Shown: positions 53,199-62,427 of the stretch, one piece after another
Position numbering within the stretch: the stretch's first letter is position 1
How the letters are laid out: each line of letters starts with the position of its first letter
Source of the DNA: Pedobacter sp. W3I1
GTDB taxonomy: Bacteria; Bacteroidota; Bacteroidia; Sphingobacteriales; Sphingobacteriaceae
Reading direction: 5' to 3'
Assembly (NCBI RefSeq): GCF_030816015.1
Contig: NZ_JAUSXN010000001.1
Span: 2,046,001-2,110,000, forward strand
Length of the DNA: 64,000 nt
Notes under the pieces: model-generated
The model's database searches: none
What the model saw: only the letters and a program-made list of their open reading frames with translations
What the model was told of the DNA's origin: nothing
Position numbers and translations under genes: made by a program

Positions 53199-53777
53199 TT
53201 ACTTTACCCGCACATTCCCTCCGGCTAACCTAACCGTTTCGCTAATCCTTGTTGCTCTTGTTTCTGCTCTTTTCGCTTCTGATATCCATTTTAATATGGC
53301 TTTCTTTGAAGAACGGGGGAATTTTTCCCAATGTGTTTGTGCCAGCTTGTTGGATTCAAATTCTTTTTTTAAATCATCAGGAACAATCAGATTTTCCACA
53401 TCATTCAGGGCATCCCACATGCCATTGGCTTTAGCCGTTTCGATCGATTGTAGTCCTGCAAGGCTCATCAATCCTTGGTCTATCATATGCAAAGCTTTAT
53501 TCTTGTTAATTGCGCTCCAATTGCTTTTAGGCTTTCTTTTGGAAAAGAATTGATAACGACTTTCTTCATCCCGTTTCACTGTTAAGCTATCAATCCAGCC
53601 GTAACAAAGGGCTTCATCAACTGCATTGCTATGAGGTAAGCTATTTGCTGATGCGTCTTTTTTATAGATAATTAACCAAACAGATACTTCTTTTTCATGG
53701 TTCTCAGCCAGCCATTGGCGCCAATCGGCCTGGGTTTTAGCATAAAAAGCTTTAACGCCGTTTTTTATTTCTTCCAT
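53199..53777 (-). CDS. YdeI/OmpD-associated family protein
   Basis: 192-aa cytoplasmic protein of the YdeI/OmpD-associated family (sometimes called bacteriocin-protection). FYAKTQADWRQWLAENHEKEVSVWL opens it; AVDEALCYGWIDSLTVKRDE and SNWSAINKNKAL are the conserved core. The basic C-terminus (SKKAILKWISEAKRAETRATRI) is typical. Biochemical role unknown. Monocistronic. Confidence 0.9.
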   Translation of the reverse strand: MEEIKNGVKAFYAKTQADWRQWLAENHEKEVSVWLIIYKKDASANSLPHSNAVDEALCYGWIDSLTVKRDEESRYQFFSKRKPKSNWSAINKNKALHMIDQGLMSLAGLQSIETAKANGMWDALNDVENLIVPDDLKKEFESNKLAQTHWEKFPRSSKKAILKWISEAKRAETRATRISETVRLAGGNVRVK

Positions 53778-54088
53778 AAAAATAAGTATTTAACTATTAT
53801 AGGTTTTTATCTAATATTTCGAGATCGTGTATGTTATACATAACGCGTAATTGCCAAAGAGATCAACCACCGAAACGATAAATCCATGGCGGAGTTAAAA
53901 ATGATAAAATTGCCGCACTAAAGCAAGTATTTAATCACTTCTGAAAGGTTAAGACCGATAGCTTTCTGTTTATCTCAGGATTTAATTCGTTTCAATATAC
54001 TTAGCTATCGCTTTTTTGATCGTTTATTAGGTTTAAGATGTTAAATTTACGATTAAGGTAGTAGCAGTATAATATAGGTAAACAAGAT
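53778..54088. other. Intergenic region, YdeI-like / acyltransferase
   Basis: 311 bp between divergent genes. The minus strand near 53811-53893 reads GFIVSVVDLFGNYALCI before a stop, which could be the tail of a lost gene. Nothing else stands out. Confidence 0.4.
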
Positions 54089-55267
54089 ATGGCCAAGCAA
54101 TTTTCAAGGAATGTATGGATAGATTATTTGCGCCCAACCATAACCGTTTTAGTGGTTGCACATCATGCCGCATTGGCCTACACCACTTTCTCTGTATTTA
54201 ACAAAGATGCTTATATCCTGTCTACACATCCTGTAGTTGATCATAGCAGATGGGCATTGCTTGATGGTGTGGTGAGCTTTAACGATACCTTTTTTATGTC
54301 GCTCATGTTTTTTCTTGGTGGACTTTTCTTTTTTCCAGGCATAGATAAAAAAGGTTATCTATCCTTTATTAAAGATAAAGTTTTCAGGTTATTGATTCCC
54401 TTCTTACTGCTGGGGACCATGCTGATGCTTTTGGCTTATTTCCCTTCATTTTATCTAATGGGTGGCAGTACCAATATTTGGGCATATGTTAAGGATTTTT
54501 TCACAACAGAGGCCTGGCCGGTTGGGCCACCATGGTTTTTATGGTTGTTGTTTGTTTTTAACTTGGTTACCGCATCGTTTCATCAATTATTTTATAGCAG
54601 AAAGAATAGCGCTCCACAGTTGAATCTTAACAAAAACACTACAGCTGTCGGCCTGTTTTTAATTTTGTTTTTAACAGGTTTGCTTGCATATTTGCCCATT
54701 GCAGGCTATTTTGGGCCTTATAGCTGGACGGGGTTTGGACCTTTTGATTTTCAGCAAAGCCGTTTAATCCTATATTTTGCCTATTTTGGAATCGGAGCAG
54801 TTGTTGGAAAATTAGCGATCGATGAAGGAGTTTTTGCTAAAGAATCGTTAACCGTTAAATACTATCGATTGTGGTGTTTATTAGCCCTTATTGCTTTCAG
54901 CGCTTTTTGGTATTCAGCCGATGTGCTAAACAAAGCAGAAGCTCAAAAAATGCTCAGTAACAATCAAAATGCAATTATCAGCAATGTATTGTTTGTACTT
55001 TGCTGCACGTTAACATCCCTTGCTTTAATTGCCAGCTATAGCAAACTGGTTGCCAAAAACATAGGTTGGTGGGATTCGCTCAGTAGCCATGCCTATTTAA
55101 TCTACCTGGTTCATTTTGTTTATGTAACCTGGCTCCAGTTTTTATTGTTATCGCTCAATATACCTGCAGGCTTTAAGTTTTTACTCGTTTTTGTTTTTTC
55201 GCTGGCATTAAGTTGGGGAACAGCTTATTTGCTGCGGAAGATTCCTTTGGTGAAAAAATACCTGTAA
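54089..55267 (+). CDS. Acyltransferase 3 family membrane protein
   Basis: 392-aa integral membrane acyltransferase (OafA-like), transferring acyl groups to an exported glycan or lipid. About ten membrane helices. The N-terminal motif WIDYLRPTITVLVVAHHAALAY holds the conserved Arg and His pair. VGPPWFLWLLFVFNL and SHAYLIYLVHFVYVTWL are typical. Neighbours do not reveal the acceptor. Convergent with the M23-like gene (15 bp between stops). Confidence 0.9.
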   Translation: MAKQFSRNVWIDYLRPTITVLVVAHHAALAYTTFSVFNKDAYILSTHPVVDHSRWALLDGVVSFNDTFFMSLMFFLGGLFFFPGIDKKGYLSFIKDKVFRLLIPFLLLGTMLMLLAYFPSFYLMGGSTNIWAYVKDFFTTEAWPVGPPWFLWLLFVFNLVTASFHQLFYSRKNSAPQLNLNKNTTAVGLFLILFLTGLLAYLPIAGYFGPYSWTGFGPFDFQQSRLILYFAYFGIGAVVGKLAIDEGVFAKESLTVKYYRLWCLLALIAFSAFWYSADVLNKAEAQKMLSNNQNAIISNVLFVLCCTLTSLALIASYSKLVAKNIGWWDSLSSHAYLIYLVHFVYVTWLQFLLLSLNIPAGFKFLLVFVFSLALSWGTAYLLRKIPLVKKYL

Positions 55268-55282
55268 TTGTATGATGTCGAA

Positions 55283-56398
55283 TTAAAATTCGATTACCGC
55301 ATTTGATAAGGGTCTTCCTTGCCTTACTTTAAGCTGTTCATTGTGTTGCCAGGGGCTATTACCGAAGTCTTCCAGGTTTGCATATCGACCTACCTGAAAG
55401 AAATGCTCAAACACATAAGGTAATCCCTCTGCATACAGGCGGCTATCTCGATCGGCTAAATGGAAATGGAGATGAGGGCCAGTAGATTGTCCGGTAAAGC
55501 CCAACTCCGCAATTACATCTCCTTTTTTAACTTTATCTCCTGGTTTAACCCGAATACTGTTTGGCTTTAAGTGTTCATAGAAAGCATATTGCCTATTCGC
55601 AATCTTTATGGAAATATAATTACCACTGGCTTGCTCGGGTGCAGGGCTTTTGTGCTGCGAAACAGTTGCTGATTCATTAAAATCATTGAGTACCGAAGAT
55701 ACCGTACCATCGGCTACTGCTAGTATTGCATTTTGATAACCAATCCAGTTTTGGATAGAATCTGTATTTTTAGAGGCATATTTCCCCAAACTGTCTACAC
55801 GCATAAAATCGATGGCGAAACGGCCGGGAAGAAATTGCTTTCCCTTTTCTGAATAAAATACTCTTCTATGTCCTGAGGCCCATGCCGGATCGTAAATGGC
55901 AGTCCATAAACCTGTTTGTAGTGGTTTGCCTAATACCGTTGGTTTAGTAACTGTAGGATGTAATGCTGTTGTGATAGATGCTGTTGCATTACTTTTGGTT
56001 TGGTGATGAATCCAAAACTCAAGTTTGTTTACTATCGTTTCGGCTTTTAATACCTGGGTTTCGAGCTCAATATAAATCAAAGCAGAGCCGCCAGCAGGGA
56101 TAATCAGATTTCTGTTTTCCCGATCGCTACTTTTTGTGCGTTCGACCAGTTTTGATGCATTTAAGTTAAGGTATGACTTATTTTGTCCTGATATATTCAA
56201 TGTTTTAAGTTCAATCGTATCTGTGCCACCATTTTTTAGTTGGAGTTCATAATAGAGAAAAAAAATTGTTCCGATCTTGGTCCATGATGGATTTTGGTGA
56301 ATAGATAATGATATCACTTCTTTATTTTGAGCAAAGAGGGGCTGGAAAAGTACACCTAAACCAAAAAGAAAAGTGATCGTTAATAACTGTTTAATCAT
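55283..56398 (-). CDS. M23-like peptidase-fold exported protein
   Basis: 371-aa exported protein from the ATG at 56398 (MIKQLLTITF), with the signal ending at LFAQN. An N-terminal beta domain (about 30-145) precedes the LytM/M23 domain. GVTGQ-type motifs are seen as ELGFTGQSTGPHLHFHLAD, giving the HxH pair. The first zinc motif HxxxD is PGRFAIDF here, with the His replaced by Arg or Gly and the Asp kept. Zinc binding may be weak, so it could be a degenerate or non-classical member. Monocistronic. Confidence 0.85.
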   Translation of the reverse strand: MIKQLLTITFLFGLGVLFQPLFAQNKEVISLSIHQNPSWTKIGTIFFLYYELQLKNGGTDTIELKTLNISGQNKSYLNLNASKLVERTKSSDRENRNLIIPAGGSALIYIELETQVLKAETIVNKLEFWIHHQTKSNATASITTALHPTVTKPTVLGKPLQTGLWTAIYDPAWASGHRRVFYSEKGKQFLPGRFAIDFMRVDSLGKYASKNTDSIQNWIGYQNAILAVADGTVSSVLNDFNESATVSQHKSPAPEQASGNYISIKIANRQYAFYEHLKPNSIRVKPGDKVKKGDVIAELGFTGQSTGPHLHFHLADRDSRLYAEGLPYVFEHFFQVGRYANLEDFGNSPWQHNEQLKVRQGRPLSNAVIEF

Positions 56399-56424
56399 GT
56401 TTTTGAATTTTATCAACTCTAGAG

Positions 56425-56626
56425 TAATTATGGTTCATTTGTTCACTAGTCATTAGTTCTTGGTCATTAGTTATTCACTCATTCAAAATTCACTCATTCA
56501 ATAACTGGTCTAATCAACTCCGGACTAATTATGATTCATTTGTTCATTAGTCATTGGTTCTTGGTCATTAGTTATTCACTCATTCAAAATTCACTCATTC
56601 AATAACTGGTCTAATCGACTCCAAAC
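56425..56626. repeat. 101-bp tandem duplication in intergenic DNA
   Basis: TAATTATGGTTCATTTG at 56425 and TAATTATGATTCATTTG at 56526 start two nearly identical 101-bp units, rich in TCATT and ATTCACTC. Located between the M23-like and RibD-C genes. Confidence 0.85.
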
Positions 56627-56647
56627 GCCAAACCCTCAACTCCAAAC

Positions 56648-57196
56648 TTATCTAACCACGCCGTATATTAGCTGCACAACACCTGATGGAGCGCTTTTGG
56701 TTTCTTTTAATGTTAACCAAACCCGATTGGTGATTTCACTAAACAGTAATTTTCCTTCACCCAATATTACCGGGTGTACAGCTAACTGCAACTCATCAAC
56801 CAAACCGGCATTTAAAAAGGCAGATATTAACTTTGCGCCACCATACAACCATATGTTTTTGCCGGGAAGCTTTTTCATTTCGTTAACCTTTTGCGCAATA
56901 TCCGACTGAATAAAAGTAGCAGCTGTACTATCGCTGGTTTTGGTATGCGAAAAAACATATTTTTTCTTGCTGTTGATATTTTCGGAGATCGATTTCATCA
57001 GGTCGTTTTCTTCTTCTCCGGGTTGATAGTTACCCCAGAGATCGTAGCTGATCCGTCCATAAAAAATAGAATCTATACCATCTAAAAAGTCATTAAAATT
57101 AGCGTCGCCATCCATAATGCACCAATCAATTTCTCCATTAGGACCTTCAATATAGCCATCCAATGTAACGGCAAGGTTTAAGATAATCTTTCTCAT
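56648..57196 (-). CDS. Dihydrofolate reductase / RibD C-terminal family protein
   Basis: 182-aa cytoplasmic reductase-fold protein. MRKIILNLAVTLDGYIEGPNGEIDW, FYGRISYDLWG, KNIWLYGGAKLISAFLNAGLVDELQL and HPVILGEGKLLF are the conserved blocks binding NADPH. Substrate not known. Downstream partner of a GNAT gene, 9 bp apart. Confidence 0.92.
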   Translation of the reverse strand: MRKIILNLAVTLDGYIEGPNGEIDWCIMDGDANFNDFLDGIDSIFYGRISYDLWGNYQPGEEENDLMKSISENINSKKKYVFSHTKTSDSTAATFIQSDIAQKVNEMKKLPGKNIWLYGGAKLISAFLNAGLVDELQLAVHPVILGEGKLLFSEITNRVWLTLKETKSAPSGVVQLIYGVVR

Positions 57197-57205
57197 TCGT
57201 ATAAA

Positions 57206-57601
57206 TTATTGTGTTCGTTCGATACTAAATGCGCGGTCTTCTTTATTAAACCCCACTTTCGGATAGTAATCAAAAGCAGTAGGTACTGATAAGAGGATGA
57301 GCATACATTGAGGGCCGATTTTTTCGCGTGTTATCGCAATCATTTCCTTGCCTATTCCCGAGCTTTTTAAATCTGTAAATACAGCAAGGTCTGCCAGATA
57401 AGCGCACCAGGCCCAATCGGTAATGGTTCTTGAAATACCTACAAGTTTATCTTCTTGCCAGGCTGTAACCAACAAGTCTGCATTTTTTAACATCAATGTT
57501 ATTCTTTCCGGATCAGTAGGACGTTTAAGGCCTGCTTGGCTGAATAAGGCGATTACCTCTTCTGCATCGGGGATAATGTCTAACTTATAGGTAATATTCA
57601 T
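57206..57601 (-). CDS. GNAT-family N-acetyltransferase
   Basis: 131-aa acetyl-CoA-dependent transferase. SRTITDWAWCAYLADLAVFTDLKSSGIGKEMIAITRE contains the acetyl-CoA loop (SSGIGKEM, a Q/RxxGxG/A variant). FDYYPKVGFNKEDRAF is the usual C-terminal strand. Acceptor unknown. First gene of a two-gene unit with the RibD-C protein. Confidence 0.9.
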   Translation of the reverse strand: MNITYKLDIIPDAEEVIALFSQAGLKRPTDPERITLMLKNADLLVTAWQEDKLVGISRTITDWAWCAYLADLAVFTDLKSSGIGKEMIAITREKIGPQCMLILLSVPTAFDYYPKVGFNKEDRAFSIERTQ

Positions 57602-57695
57602 ATCCTCTAAATTACAAAATATGGTTGTAAAGGATAGTAAAAAACGACATCAAAAACTGATAAACAATATTTTTCATTAGCGTTAATTCTTCAGC

Positions 57696-57712
57696 TTAAC
57701 CTTAAGTTAACA
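57696..57712. promoter_or_regulatory. TTAACC-N5-TTAACA direct repeat
   Basis: Two hexamers with an 11-bp period, 49 bp before the regulator ATG. The form recalls Gram-positive PhoP boxes (TTAACA repeats). TTAACA occurs again at 59416 before the TonB gene. Speculative. Confidence 0.3.
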
Positions 57713-57760
57713 CATGCGCTCTTTCTTTGTTGATCATTGGCCGATATAGCTGCTTTTAAC

Positions 57761-59365
57761 ATGATCAAACTTTTTAATATCCTTGTACTTTTTTTATTCT
57801 TCATTTCGAATGCAAACGCGCAGGAAGAAAAATTCGAATCGATTATTACCCTGAATCAAAAAGATCCGACTGCAGCCCTGGCTCAATTAAAAAAAATATA
57901 TGCCAAATCTATCGATGATAATGATGAGCTTTTAGAAGGCAAATGTTTGCAGCAGATGGGTAAGGTTTGTTATACGCAGGGGCATTTCAGCCAATCGTTA
58001 GAGTTCTTTTTAAAAGCAGATAAAATATTTAACAATGCCAATCAATCGCTTTTGCTGGCCGCTAACCTTAACGATGCTGGTGTGCTCTACTATTACATGA
58101 AGCAGAAAGATAAGGCTATGCATAGCTATAGCAAAGCCATCAGCATTTATAAAAGAGCGAATAATTTAACCGGACAGGCAACCGTTTTGGGTAATATAGG
58201 GCAGTTATACGAAAAAAGGCAACTTTACGACAGCGCATTTTACTATCAAAAGCTGGCCTTAAAAATAAACGAACAGGTTAGCGATAAAAGTGGAGCCGCA
58301 AAAATACACGAAAACCTGGGCAGTATATATGAAGACCTGGAGCGTTACGATTCTGCTTATGTACATTTTAAACAGTCGTTAAATTTATACCAGGAAGATC
58401 ATAATGACCTCGGGAGTATTGAGGTCATTAATAATTTGGGCGATATCCTCCGTAAAACCGGTCGCTATAAAGAAAGTATTGTACAGACCGAAACTGCGTT
58501 GAAACTAGCCGAAAAGATGGGGAATATTTATCAGGTAAGCTCCTGCTGCAGAGATTTGGGCAAGGCATACGAACTGTTGAACAATATGGACAGCGCCTAC
58601 CACTATGTAAAACTTGGCTATAAATATACTGTCGATCTGTATTCGGAAGACGGTGCCCGGCAGGTAGCTTTTTTGCAGGTGCTTTACGATATCAATAAAA
58701 AATCTGACGAGATTAATAAACTGAAAAACGACCGGAAGGTGAACAGGATCATTGCTTTTTCTGCCACAATTGTGGTGATATTATTGGTCGTTTTGGGATT
58801 TGTTATTTTTAGCAGACAGCGGCTAAAGTTCAGAGACCAGCAGATGTTGGCGCGGCAGAAGGCAATAGAACACGATATAACCAGTCTGGAGCTCAAAAAC
58901 CTTCAGCTCGAAGAACAAAATCTGAAGCAGTTGTTGGAGGTTAAAAGCAGGGAACTGTCTACCCATACCTTAAATCTGATCAAACACAACCAATTCCTTG
59001 AAAATCTTAGGAGTACCTTACAGGCGATGGTAAAAGAGGATAAGCGCGATCAGAAAAAGCAGATGAATCAGATCCTCGCAGAGATTAACCAGAGTTTTAA
59101 TCACGAACGCAATTGGAAAGAATTTACGATGGCTTTCGAACAGGTGCATCATCAATTTCTCGAAAGCCTAAAGAAATATAGCAGTGAGCTTACTTCAGCC
59201 GATATGCGCTTGATTGCGCTGTTGAAAATGAACCTCGATTCAGGCGATATTGCAACCTTGCTTGGTATATCTACCGATAGCTTAAGGGTGTCGAGATATA
59301 GACTAAGGAAAAAGCTAAATCTGGCGCAAGGCGATAATTTATCAGCATTTATCCAGGCATTATAA
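57761..59365 (+). CDS. Membrane TPR protein with cytoplasmic HTH (regulator)
   Basis: 534-aa protein from the ATG at 57761; the longer frame would begin at a TTG. The signal ends at NANAQ. Six or so tetratricopeptide repeats (about 40-300) lie outside the membrane. One helix (IIAFSATIVVILLVVLGFVIF, about 328-348) is followed by a coiled coil and a C-terminal HTH (SADMRLIALLKMNLDSGDIA then LLGISTDSLRVSRYRLRKKL). It is a typical Bacteroidota one-component membrane regulator. It sits directly upstream of the TonB-helix-phytase genes and probably controls them. Confidence 0.88.
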   Translation: MIKLFNILVLFLFFISNANAQEEKFESIITLNQKDPTAALAQLKKIYAKSIDDNDELLEGKCLQQMGKVCYTQGHFSQSLEFFLKADKIFNNANQSLLLAANLNDAGVLYYYMKQKDKAMHSYSKAISIYKRANNLTGQATVLGNIGQLYEKRQLYDSAFYYQKLALKINEQVSDKSGAAKIHENLGSIYEDLERYDSAYVHFKQSLNLYQEDHNDLGSIEVINNLGDILRKTGRYKESIVQTETALKLAEKMGNIYQVSSCCRDLGKAYELLNNMDSAYHYVKLGYKYTVDLYSEDGARQVAFLQVLYDINKKSDEINKLKNDRKVNRIIAFSATIVVILLVVLGFVIFSRQRLKFRDQQMLARQKAIEHDITSLELKNLQLEEQNLKQLLEVKSRELSTHTLNLIKHNQFLENLRSTLQAMVKEDKRDQKKQMNQILAEINQSFNHERNWKEFTMAFEQVHHQFLESLKKYSSELTSADMRLIALLKMNLDSGDIATLLGISTDSLRVSRYRLRKKLNLAQGDNLSAFIQAL

Positions 59366-59415
59366 CCGTTACATCAGCTGTTATATATTGCCTGGTTTTT
59401 ATTGAATTTAAGGAC

Positions 59416-59430
59416 TTAACAATTTGTTAA
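59416..59430. promoter_or_regulatory. Palindrome TTAACAATTTGTTAA before the TonB gene
   Basis: 7-bp perfect arms around one T, 197 bp before the ATG. The 262-bp gap also carries several TGTAAC motifs. Candidate operator for the upstream regulator or a phosphate regulator. Confidence 0.4.
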
Positions 59431-59627
59431 TGTAACGGTAATAAAAGCATAACGGCGTTTTGTTATGTGTTTAATGTATTGATAATCATTATGTTGTGTT
59501 TTTGTGTTGCCTTTTGATATATGCTTGTTGTAACGCTGTTGCCTTTATGTAACCTCAATAATTTCTTTGTGTAAAATGGTGTATACACCTTTGCCCCGTC
59601 GATCATAAAAAGACATGACCAAACACG

Positions 59628-62405
59628 ATGAATAAACGATTACAAATTATGTTTTTACTTCTTTTTTGTGCAGGCACCGCAAATGCCACAAAACTGAAAG
59701 GCCACGTTTACGATAAGCAAACTGGAGAGGCCATTGTAGGTGCAACAGTGGTTTTGGAAAACCCGAGGCGCACAACCAATACCGGATTAGATGGTACTTT
59801 CGAATTTAAGGATGTAAAAATAGGTGCTGCCAAAATTAGTGTAAGTTACATTACTTACAAAACCATCGAGAAAACCTTAGTGATACTGAAAGAGGATAAC
59901 GATCACTTAAAGTTCTATATGGAGAGCGATTCGAAAAGCCTCGATGATGTCACCATTAAGTCAAATGCAGTGAGTTCCACTGATCAGGGTGCAAGGCGAC
60001 TGGAAAAAACTGCTCCTCAACTGATGAATATCGTATCAGGAAGGTCGATTGAGATTTCGCCGGATTTAACGGTAGCCAATGTGATGCAACGTATTTCGGG
60101 TGTGTCTATAGAGCGCAATAGCAATGGTGATGGACAATATGCCATTTTAAGAGGAATGGATAAACGCTACAACTATACTTTGGTAAATGGTGTTAAAATC
60201 CCAAGTCCGGATAATAAATACCGGTATGTTCCGCTTGATCTTTTCCCTTCTGATTTACTTGATCGTTTAGAGGTGTACAAAACCCTTACCCCAAATTTAG
60301 AGGGCGATGCCATTGGCGGTGCCATTAATATGGTGATGAAAAATGCTCCAGGCTTATTGCAGGTAAATGCCAATGTTTCTACAGGTTATAGTCAGTTGTT
60401 TTTCGATCGTAAGTTTACCAGTTACAATGCTTCAGGTATTAATTATAAATCGCCTTACGAAGTAAACGGGAAAAACTATCATGCTATACAGAACGATTTT
60501 ACCAAGGGAACACTCGATTATAAATATAAAAACCCTGCACCTAATTTAATCGGTAGCTTATCCCTGAGTAAGCGCTTTTTGGATAATAAACTCGGGGTGG
60601 TGCTGGCAGGAAGTTATCAGAATACCTACCGTGGGAGCAATAGTACTTTTTACAATAATGCAGTAGTAGGTACCGAGTCTTATGCGAAAATTACCAGCAA
60701 AAGTTACCGCGAGTTTTCTGAACAGCAGCAACGTACAGGCTTACATGGAAAAATTGATTATGTTTTTAATAAAGATCACCAGATCAGTTTGTACAATGTA
60801 TATGTTAACCTAAAAAATCAGCAGGTTAGAGATGCTGTAACCACTACCTATAATGGGGTTTATAATCCAACAGCTGGGAATGCAGAATTGGTTTACGATA
60901 CCCGTAGCCGTTTAACCGAGCAGCAGATTTACAATACTACGCTTCATGGCGACCATAAATTTTTTGATGATAAATTTAAGGTACAATGGTCTGCTGTTTA
61001 TTCTTCGGCCAAAAATGATGTACCCGAAAATACCAGTATCAGTTTAAATGGGATACAGCAGAATTTTCAAAGCAAACGTACCAGTTTGGTCAATACCAAT
61101 CCGGTTACCCGTAGATGGGAACGCAATACTGATGAAGACTTAGCTGGTTACCTGGACCTGACTTACCAGGTTTTAGCTGGCGAGCATAAACTGGATATCA
61201 TGGCCGGAGGTTTATACCGCGACAAACAAAGAAGCAGTTTCTTTAATAACTACAATCTTGCCCCAAGCGCAGCTAATGCATTTGATCTTTACGGTGTGAA
61301 TTTTCAGAGTTATACCGATTTAAACCTCGTGGTGAGTAATCCTACAGGTGCAGTGTCTAATGCATTAACTTACGATGCAAGTGAAAAAATAGCAGCCGGG
61401 TATGGGATGTTTAAATATAATTCGGCTAAATTAGAAGTGATAGGAGGGCTAAGGGTAGAACATACCAACCAAGGTTATAACCTGCTTTTTGCCGCAGGTG
61501 AGGCTTTTCCGAAAGGAAATCAGGTTTATACCGATTTACTGCCTAGTTTAACGGCAAAATATTTTTTAAGCCAAAAAGCACAATTACACGCTTCTTATTA
61601 CAAAGCCCTTAACCGTCCTGGTTTTTATGAAATTGTACCTGGAAGAGTAAAAAACGAAGATTTTATAGAACGTGGTAATGTGAACCTGCAACGCGCTTTG
61701 GCCGATAACTTCGATTTACGCTACGAACTTTTCCCCGGTGCTTCAGAACAACTGTTGGTTGGTGCTTTTTATAAGCGGATCAAAAACCCAATTGAATATA
61801 CTTTTCTGGCTGATGCCGTTCGAGGACAGGACACTTATTATACCCCAGGAAACTTTGGTACGGCCAATAATTATGGTGCGGAGGTAGATTACATCAAATA
61901 TTTCAGCAAAATAGGTGTGAAAGCCAATTATACCTATACCCATTCGCGCATTAATACACTTAAAACCACCAGAGTTATTAATAGTGCCACAGGAGATACG
62001 GAACCAGCCAATGTTAACCAGGAACGTCCGCTTTACGGCCAGTCGGCGCATATTGCCAACTTATCACTATTGTTTAAAGACACTAAAAAAGGCTGGGATG
62101 TTCAGCTTGCAGGTGCTTACACCGGGCCACGCATCAACACGGTTTCTCAATTCTTAAATAACGATTTGTGGCAGAAAGGATTTGTACAGATGGATGCTTC
62201 AGCCGAGAAGCGTTTTAAAGGTGGGATCAGTGTTTTTGTAAAAGCCAATAACATCTTAAATACACCGACAAAACTATTTATAAAAGGTACAAACCCAGCA
62301 AATAACGATATCAAAGAAGATTTGGCTAAAAATGGGAATACATTAATCAGAAGTGATTATTATGGTCAGAACTACCTTGTTGGCTTCAGATATAAGTTTA
62401 ATTAA
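59628..62405 (+). CDS. TonB-dependent receptor, phytase locus
   Basis: 925-aa outer-membrane receptor. The signal ends at ANATK. A carboxypeptidase-like domain (about 23-105, GHVYDKQTGEAIVGATVV) precedes the plug, with VMQRISGVSIERNSNGDGQYAILRG, VNGVKIPSPDN and YKTLTPNLEGDAIGGAINM. The barrel ends NYLVGFRYKFN. It has no SusD partner. The neighbours (beta-helix lipoprotein, phytase) suggest that it imports phytate, inositol phosphates or another organophosphate. Confidence 0.92.
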   Translation: MNKRLQIMFLLLFCAGTANATKLKGHVYDKQTGEAIVGATVVLENPRRTTNTGLDGTFEFKDVKIGAAKISVSYITYKTIEKTLVILKEDNDHLKFYMESDSKSLDDVTIKSNAVSSTDQGARRLEKTAPQLMNIVSGRSIEISPDLTVANVMQRISGVSIERNSNGDGQYAILRGMDKRYNYTLVNGVKIPSPDNKYRYVPLDLFPSDLLDRLEVYKTLTPNLEGDAIGGAINMVMKNAPGLLQVNANVSTGYSQLFFDRKFTSYNASGINYKSPYEVNGKNYHAIQNDFTKGTLDYKYKNPAPNLIGSLSLSKRFLDNKLGVVLAGSYQNTYRGSNSTFYNNAVVGTESYAKITSKSYREFSEQQQRTGLHGKIDYVFNKDHQISLYNVYVNLKNQQVRDAVTTTYNGVYNPTAGNAELVYDTRSRLTEQQIYNTTLHGDHKFFDDKFKVQWSAVYSSAKNDVPENTSISLNGIQQNFQSKRTSLVNTNPVTRRWERNTDEDLAGYLDLTYQVLAGEHKLDIMAGGLYRDKQRSSFFNNYNLAPSAANAFDLYGVNFQSYTDLNLVVSNPTGAVSNALTYDASEKIAAGYGMFKYNSAKLEVIGGLRVEHTNQGYNLLFAAGEAFPKGNQVYTDLLPSLTAKYFLSQKAQLHASYYKALNRPGFYEIVPGRVKNEDFIERGNVNLQRALADNFDLRYELFPGASEQLLVGAFYKRIKNPIEYTFLADAVRGQDTYYTPGNFGTANNYGAEVDYIKYFSKIGVKANYTYTHSRINTLKTTRVINSATGDTEPANVNQERPLYGQSAHIANLSLLFKDTKKGWDVQLAGAYTGPRINTVSQFLNNDLWQKGFVQMDASAEKRFKGGISVFVKANNILNTPTKLFIKGTNPANNDIKEDLAKNGNTLIRSDYYGQNYLVGFRYKFN

Positions 62406-62427
62406 TAGAATTTAAAGATATAAAGAA

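Noticed and set aside
53811..53893. Remnant of a lost gene on the minus strand (GFIVSVVDLFGNYALCI)
   Set aside because: Only about 20 residues look protein-like; I cannot assign a family and it may be chance.
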